From Endobugula sp965225895 (GTDB lineage: Bacteria > Pseudomonadota > Gammaproteobacteria > Pseudomonadales > Cellvibrionaceae), in NCBI GenBank assembly GCA_965225895.1, contig CBDDBR010000011.1:744001-808000 (forward strand): 64,000 nt of DNA, read 5' to 3'. The position numbers were made by a program, and so were the translations under genes. The notes beneath the pieces were generated by a model. The model had not been told where the DNA came from, did no database searches, and was given only the letters and a program-made list of their open reading frames with translations. The stretch's first letter is position 1, and every line of letters begins with the position of its first letter. This document shows positions 61,614 to 64,000 of this stretch, piece by piece.

Positions 61614-61700
61614 GTGGACGATTATTTAGAAGATATATTAGATAGCCAGTACGAAGAATTTGAAGATGATTTTATAGAGTGCAGCGAGTTTGTTAACTAG
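61614..61700 (+). CDS. 28-codon acidic micro-ORF behind a Pho box
   Basis: A GTG-start open frame of 28 codons with GAAGG eight bases upstream. The product is strongly acidic (12 Asp/Glu of 28; it begins DDYLEDILDSQ and contains one Cys near the end) and has no signal peptide or membrane segment. Pho box, -10, ribosome site, ORF and a terminator follow within about 220 bases, like a self-contained unit. No homologue is known to me, so translation is only inferred. Confidence 0.45.
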   Translation: MDDYLEDILDSQYEEFEDDFIECSEFVN

Positions 61701-61710
61701 CATTTTATAA

Positions 61711-61812
61711 ATGATCAATTGTATTATTATACTCCCCATCAATCATCATTGATGGGGTTTGTATTTTTCTTATTTGACTTTTCCCTTCATTATATCCCAT
61801 CATGTACATCAC
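61711..61812. pseudogene. Degenerate copy of the start of the desulfhydrase-like gene
   Basis: The stretch is an imperfect copy of 63371-63473. It contains the shared TTATACTCCCCATCAAT core and, in frame, VFFLFDFS, equal to the N-terminus of the PLP-dependent gene (FFLFDFS), but then ends in a stop. It appears to be a leftover of a duplicated gene start. Confidence 0.7.
61734..61757 (+). terminator. Terminator after the micro-ORF
   Basis: CCCCATCAAT and ATTGATGGGG form a perfect ten-bp stem around CATC; TTTGTATTTTTCTT follows. In the second copy at 63390 the 3' arm is degraded. Confidence 0.75.
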
Positions 61813-62000
61813 ATGCCTTGCAGGCATAGTGTGTTGTTCGTATTCAACGATAAAAAATGTGTGTTTTTCGTTAAAGCGATGCAGTAGTAGAGTATTGGCT
61901 TAATTGTTAACGTTGACCTATCCCCCAAAAATAATACCGAATATGTTCGTGGATATTTTCTGTTTCCTAAAGGCTATAAAATAGCGTGAATATTTAATAG

Positions 62001-63362
62001 ATGCATACAAGTGAAATGACGAGCCTTTTTGATTTAAAAGCGCTTAAAAAATTATATTTTTCTAATACAGAAAAAAATGAATTCGCTAAAAAATTAGAGC
62101 GTATTGCTGAATTTATCGATAAAGAGCAGTGCTTGAGTGAAGGCATTGAATTTTTGAGCCAAGTGAATGAACAGATAGTAGATAACCCTCGTTGCAATTG
62201 GTATATCGGCAATATTTATCGAGTGCAAGGCCAGTATAAGGCGTCGTTACAATTTTTGCAGAAAGCAATGACTATGCTGGATGGAAAAAATTTGCGCTTC
62301 GAGGTTTTATATAGTCTAGGTATGCTTTACCGAGAGCATGATCAGCTTATAGATGCTAAGCATTGTTTTGAAGAAATTCTCTCTGTTTATCCCCAATCGC
62401 CGATGGTTCAGTACTCGTTATCTTGCCTTTTGATTTATGAGGGTAGGTTTCACGAGGGCTGGAAAAAGCACGGTTGGCGAATTCAATTAGATGAAAAAAT
62501 GCAGCAATTAAAGCACTATTTTCAATTGCCTGAATGGAAAAATAAGTCTGAGTCACGCATTTTAATTTTAACTGAACAAGGCGTGGGGGATAAAATTATG
62601 TTTGCAGCATTTTTATCTTTATTGCCCCAAAATAGGCAATATACAGTTCTTGTGTCTGCTAGGCTTGTCGCTATTTTTAAACGCTCTTTTCCTAGATTAC
62701 ATATTGTAGAAGGGACTCAAGAGAATATCTTTACACTCAAACAACAACCGTTTGATGCTTATTGCTTTATGGGGTGCCTGCCGAAAATTTTACATGTGCC
62801 GACGCCTAATGGGCTAGCTTTTTTAACGTCAGCGCCGTATATATGTAAACGTTACTCTGAAAATTTGCGAGTAGGTATTTCTTGGCGAGGCGGAATAGGT
62901 ATAGAGCGTAAAAAACGTTCTATTGATCTGTTATCTTGGCTGCCTATTTTAAAAACGCCAAATATCCATTTTGTTAACTTGCAGTACGATGCTCAACAAG
63001 CAGAGATTGCAACCATGCAATCTCACAATATTACTATTGAATCAGATGCATCAATTAATGCTTTAAACGATATGGATGCTTTTGCTAGCTTGGTATCTAG
63101 TTGCGATATTGTTATTACTGTTGATAATTCAACCGCTCATTTAGCGGGGGCTTTAGGTATTTCTACTTGGGTATTATTACCTAGTGCACCGAATTGGAGA
63201 TGGAAAAAACAAGGAGATAGCAGTTATTGGTATCAGTCGGTACGTATTTTTCGCCAAAACACGATTCGTCAAAATGCTACTACTAAAAGTACTACTATTA
63301 ATAGATGCTGGAATGATTTGATACAACACGTTCAAGAACAGTTAATAAACACGATCAATTAG
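62001..63362 (+). CDS. TPR and glycosyltransferase-like protein
   Basis: A 453-residue protein. Residues about 60-180 are three to four tetratricopeptide repeats (NIYRVQGQYKASLQFLQKA, SLGMLYREHDQLIDAKHCFEE, SCLLIYEGRFHEGWKKHGWR). The C-terminal part resembles GT9/heptosyltransferase-like proteins: LILTEQGVGDKIMFAAFL (about 188-205), VGISWRGGIGIERKKRSIDL, and the donor-site ITVDNSTAHLAGALGISTWVLLP followed by WRWKKQGDSSYWYQSVRIFR. This TPR-GT fusion is common in proteins that glycosylate flagellin or surface targets; the target here is unknown. The gene is flanked by a ~100-bp imperfect direct repeat. Confidence 0.78.
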   Translation: MHTSEMTSLFDLKALKKLYFSNTEKNEFAKKLERIAEFIDKEQCLSEGIEFLSQVNEQIVDNPRCNWYIGNIYRVQGQYKASLQFLQKAMTMLDGKNLRFEVLYSLGMLYREHDQLIDAKHCFEEILSVYPQSPMVQYSLSCLLIYEGRFHEGWKKHGWRIQLDEKMQQLKHYFQLPEWKNKSESRILILTEQGVGDKIMFAAFLSLLPQNRQYTVLVSARLVAIFKRSFPRLHIVEGTQENIFTLKQQPFDAYCFMGCLPKILHVPTPNGLAFLTSAPYICKRYSENLRVGISWRGGIGIERKKRSIDLLSWLPILKTPNIHFVNLQYDAQQAEIATMQSHNITIESDASINALNDMDAFASLVSSCDIVITVDNSTAHLAGALGISTWVLLPSAPNWRWKKQGDSSYWYQSVRIFRQNTIRQNATTKSTTINRCWNDLIQHVQEQLINTIN

Positions 63363-63370
63363 CGCTCGAT

Positions 63371-63473
63371 AAATGGTATTGTTATACTCCCCATCAATAA
63401 TCATTGCTTGGGCTTGTGTTTTTCTTGTTTGATTTTTCCCCTCAACAATTATCCCATTATGCACAGCAGGTGT
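63371..63473. repeat. Second copy of a ~100-bp imperfect direct repeat flanking the TPR-GT gene
   Basis: Matches 61711-61812. The most alike part is TTATACTCCCCATCAATAAT, one mismatch from the first copy. It contains the 5' end of the next gene. Confidence 0.7.
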
Positions 63474-64000
63474 CTTATCAGCGTTTAGTGTGGCCTACAC
63501 TCGATGATAAAGGGCTGTCTGTGTATTTACGTCGAGACGATGCCGCATCTGTGCATTATCCCGGTAATAAATTTTATAAGCTTTTTTATAATTTGCAGGC
63601 CATGATTGCTCAAGGTCATGATACGGTCTTGAGCTTTGGTGGTGCATACTCAAATCATATTCACGCTTTGGCAGCCATGGGGCGAGAGTATAAATTATCA
63701 ACCATTGGTATTATCCGCGGTCAGAGTCCTCAACAATTGTCCCCAACTTTACGCGATGCTCAAGCTTGCGGTATGCGTTTACTGTTTTTGGATAGGCAGC
63801 ATTACAAAACCAAAGATCTACGCCCTTTATTGCCAATACTTAATGAGGAATATGGTGATTATTATTGTTTGCCCGAAGGGGGAGAGAATTTGGCAGGTGT
63901 TAAAGGTTGTCAGGCCATTGGCGAATCGATAGCACAACATTTTCATCAGCATGATAGTTACACCGTTTGTACGGCTGTGGGGACGGGTACCACTATGTCA
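63416..64000 (+). CDS. PLP-dependent D-cysteine desulfhydrase / ACC deaminase-like protein, 3' end outside window
   Basis: A partial reading frame starting at GTG 63416 (MFFLFDFSPQQLSHYAQ), 195 codons to the window end. PLP-dependent fold type II: GNKFYKLFYNLQAMIAQGHDTV carries the Lys used for PLP, followed by SFGGAYSNHIHALAAMGREY and the LPEGGENLAGVKG region; the window ends at TAVGTGTTMS. This fits the ACC deaminase/D-cysteine desulfhydrase family, which cannot be split by substrate from sequence alone. A TTG at 63404 is another possible start. Confidence 0.82.
   Translation, partial: MFFLFDFSPQQLSHYAQQVSYQRLVWPTLDDKGLSVYLRRDDAASVHYPGNKFYKLFYNLQAMIAQGHDTVLSFGGAYSNHIHALAAMGREYKLSTIGIIRGQSPQQLSPTLRDAQACGMRLLFLDRQHYKTKDLRPLLPILNEEYGDYYCLPEGGENLAGVKGCQAIGESIAQHFHQHDSYTVCTAVGTGTTMS

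Noticed and set aside
61614..61700. PqqA-like PQQ precursor peptide
   Set aside because: PqqA needs the E-x3-Y pair; the 28-residue peptide lacks it, and no pqq genes are near, although exaA in the window needs PQQ.
1..64000. CRISPR arrays, phage genes, plasmid origin, riboswitches
   Set aside because: No spaced repeat array, integrase, capsid or replication gene was seen, and no leader matched a known riboswitch by eye.

Overview
The window reads as chromosomal DNA of an AT-rich gammaproteobacterium. The housekeeping order gyrA-pheA-tyrA-aroA ... cmk-rpsA-ihfB-lapA-lapB and thrS-infC-rpmI-rplT-pheS-pheT-ihfA-merR matches Pseudomonas and related marine lineages (Cellvibrionales or Oceanospirillales-like). 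The species cannot be fixed from sequence reading alone. No phage, plasmid or CRISPR feature was seen.

Layout. 1-4.8 kb: end of gyrA and the aromatic amino acid genes pheA, tyrA, aroA; serC and hisC, usual in the Pseudomonas version, are absent. 4.9-11.1 kb: cysDN (sulfate activation), a 984-residue acidic RTX-type protein and a small secreted helix-hairpin-helix protein. 11.2-16.6 kb: pyrF, cmk, rpsA, ihfB, lapA, lapB, then tRNA-Asn. 16.9-43.1 kb: a Wzx/Wzy-type surface polysaccharide locus in the same place (beside ihfB/rpsA) where Pseudomonas carries its O-antigen cluster. It holds a UDP-GalNAcA pair (TviB/WbpO and TviC/WbpP types), a sialic-acid-like set (NeuB, NeuC, methyltransferase, D-2-hydroxyacid dehydrogenase, DapA-like aldolase, NeuA), a KpsC/S-like protein, flippase, beta-propeller protein, acetyltransferase, EpsG-like polymerase, three glycosyltransferases, an epimerase, an initiating sugar transferase, a WbpM-type dehydratase and Wzz. 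Its right part is full of dead IS3 and IS30 elements. 43.3-51.3 kb: tRNA-Val, then the thrS-to-merR translation block. 51.3-57.6 kb: an accessory block (acyltransferase, NosR-like iron-sulfur flavoprotein, PQQ ethanol dehydrogenase ExaA, pentapeptide-repeat protein) lying between merR and tRNA-Pro(GGG). 58-64 kb: HopJ family protein, DCC thiol oxidoreductase, ABC-F ATPase, FAH-family hydrolase, a tiny Pho-box-preceded ORF, a TPR-glycosyltransferase and the start of a PLP-dependent desulfhydrase/deaminase-like gene.

How it works together. The polysaccharide locus can be read as a pathway: nucleotide sugars (GalNAcA, a CMP-activated ulosonic acid, and a WbpM-derived 6-deoxy-4-keto sugar) are built, loaded on lipid by the PglC-type transferase, extended, flipped by Wzx, polymerised by the EpsG-like Wzy and length-controlled by Wzz. 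ExaA and the NosR-like membrane protein form a plausible periplasmic alcohol-oxidation/electron-transfer neighbourhood.

Most notable for a second look: the non-standard ulosonic acid operon containing both a NeuB synthase and a DapA/NanA-type aldolase plus a hydroxyacid dehydrogenase; a beta-propeller protein embedded in the locus; a 28-codon acidic ORF behind a near-perfect Pho box; a duplicated gene start flanking a TPR-glycosyltransferase gene; three tandem type I secretion target-like domains in one protein; and several RNA hairpins in leader regions (pyrF, rpsA, pheS, exaA).
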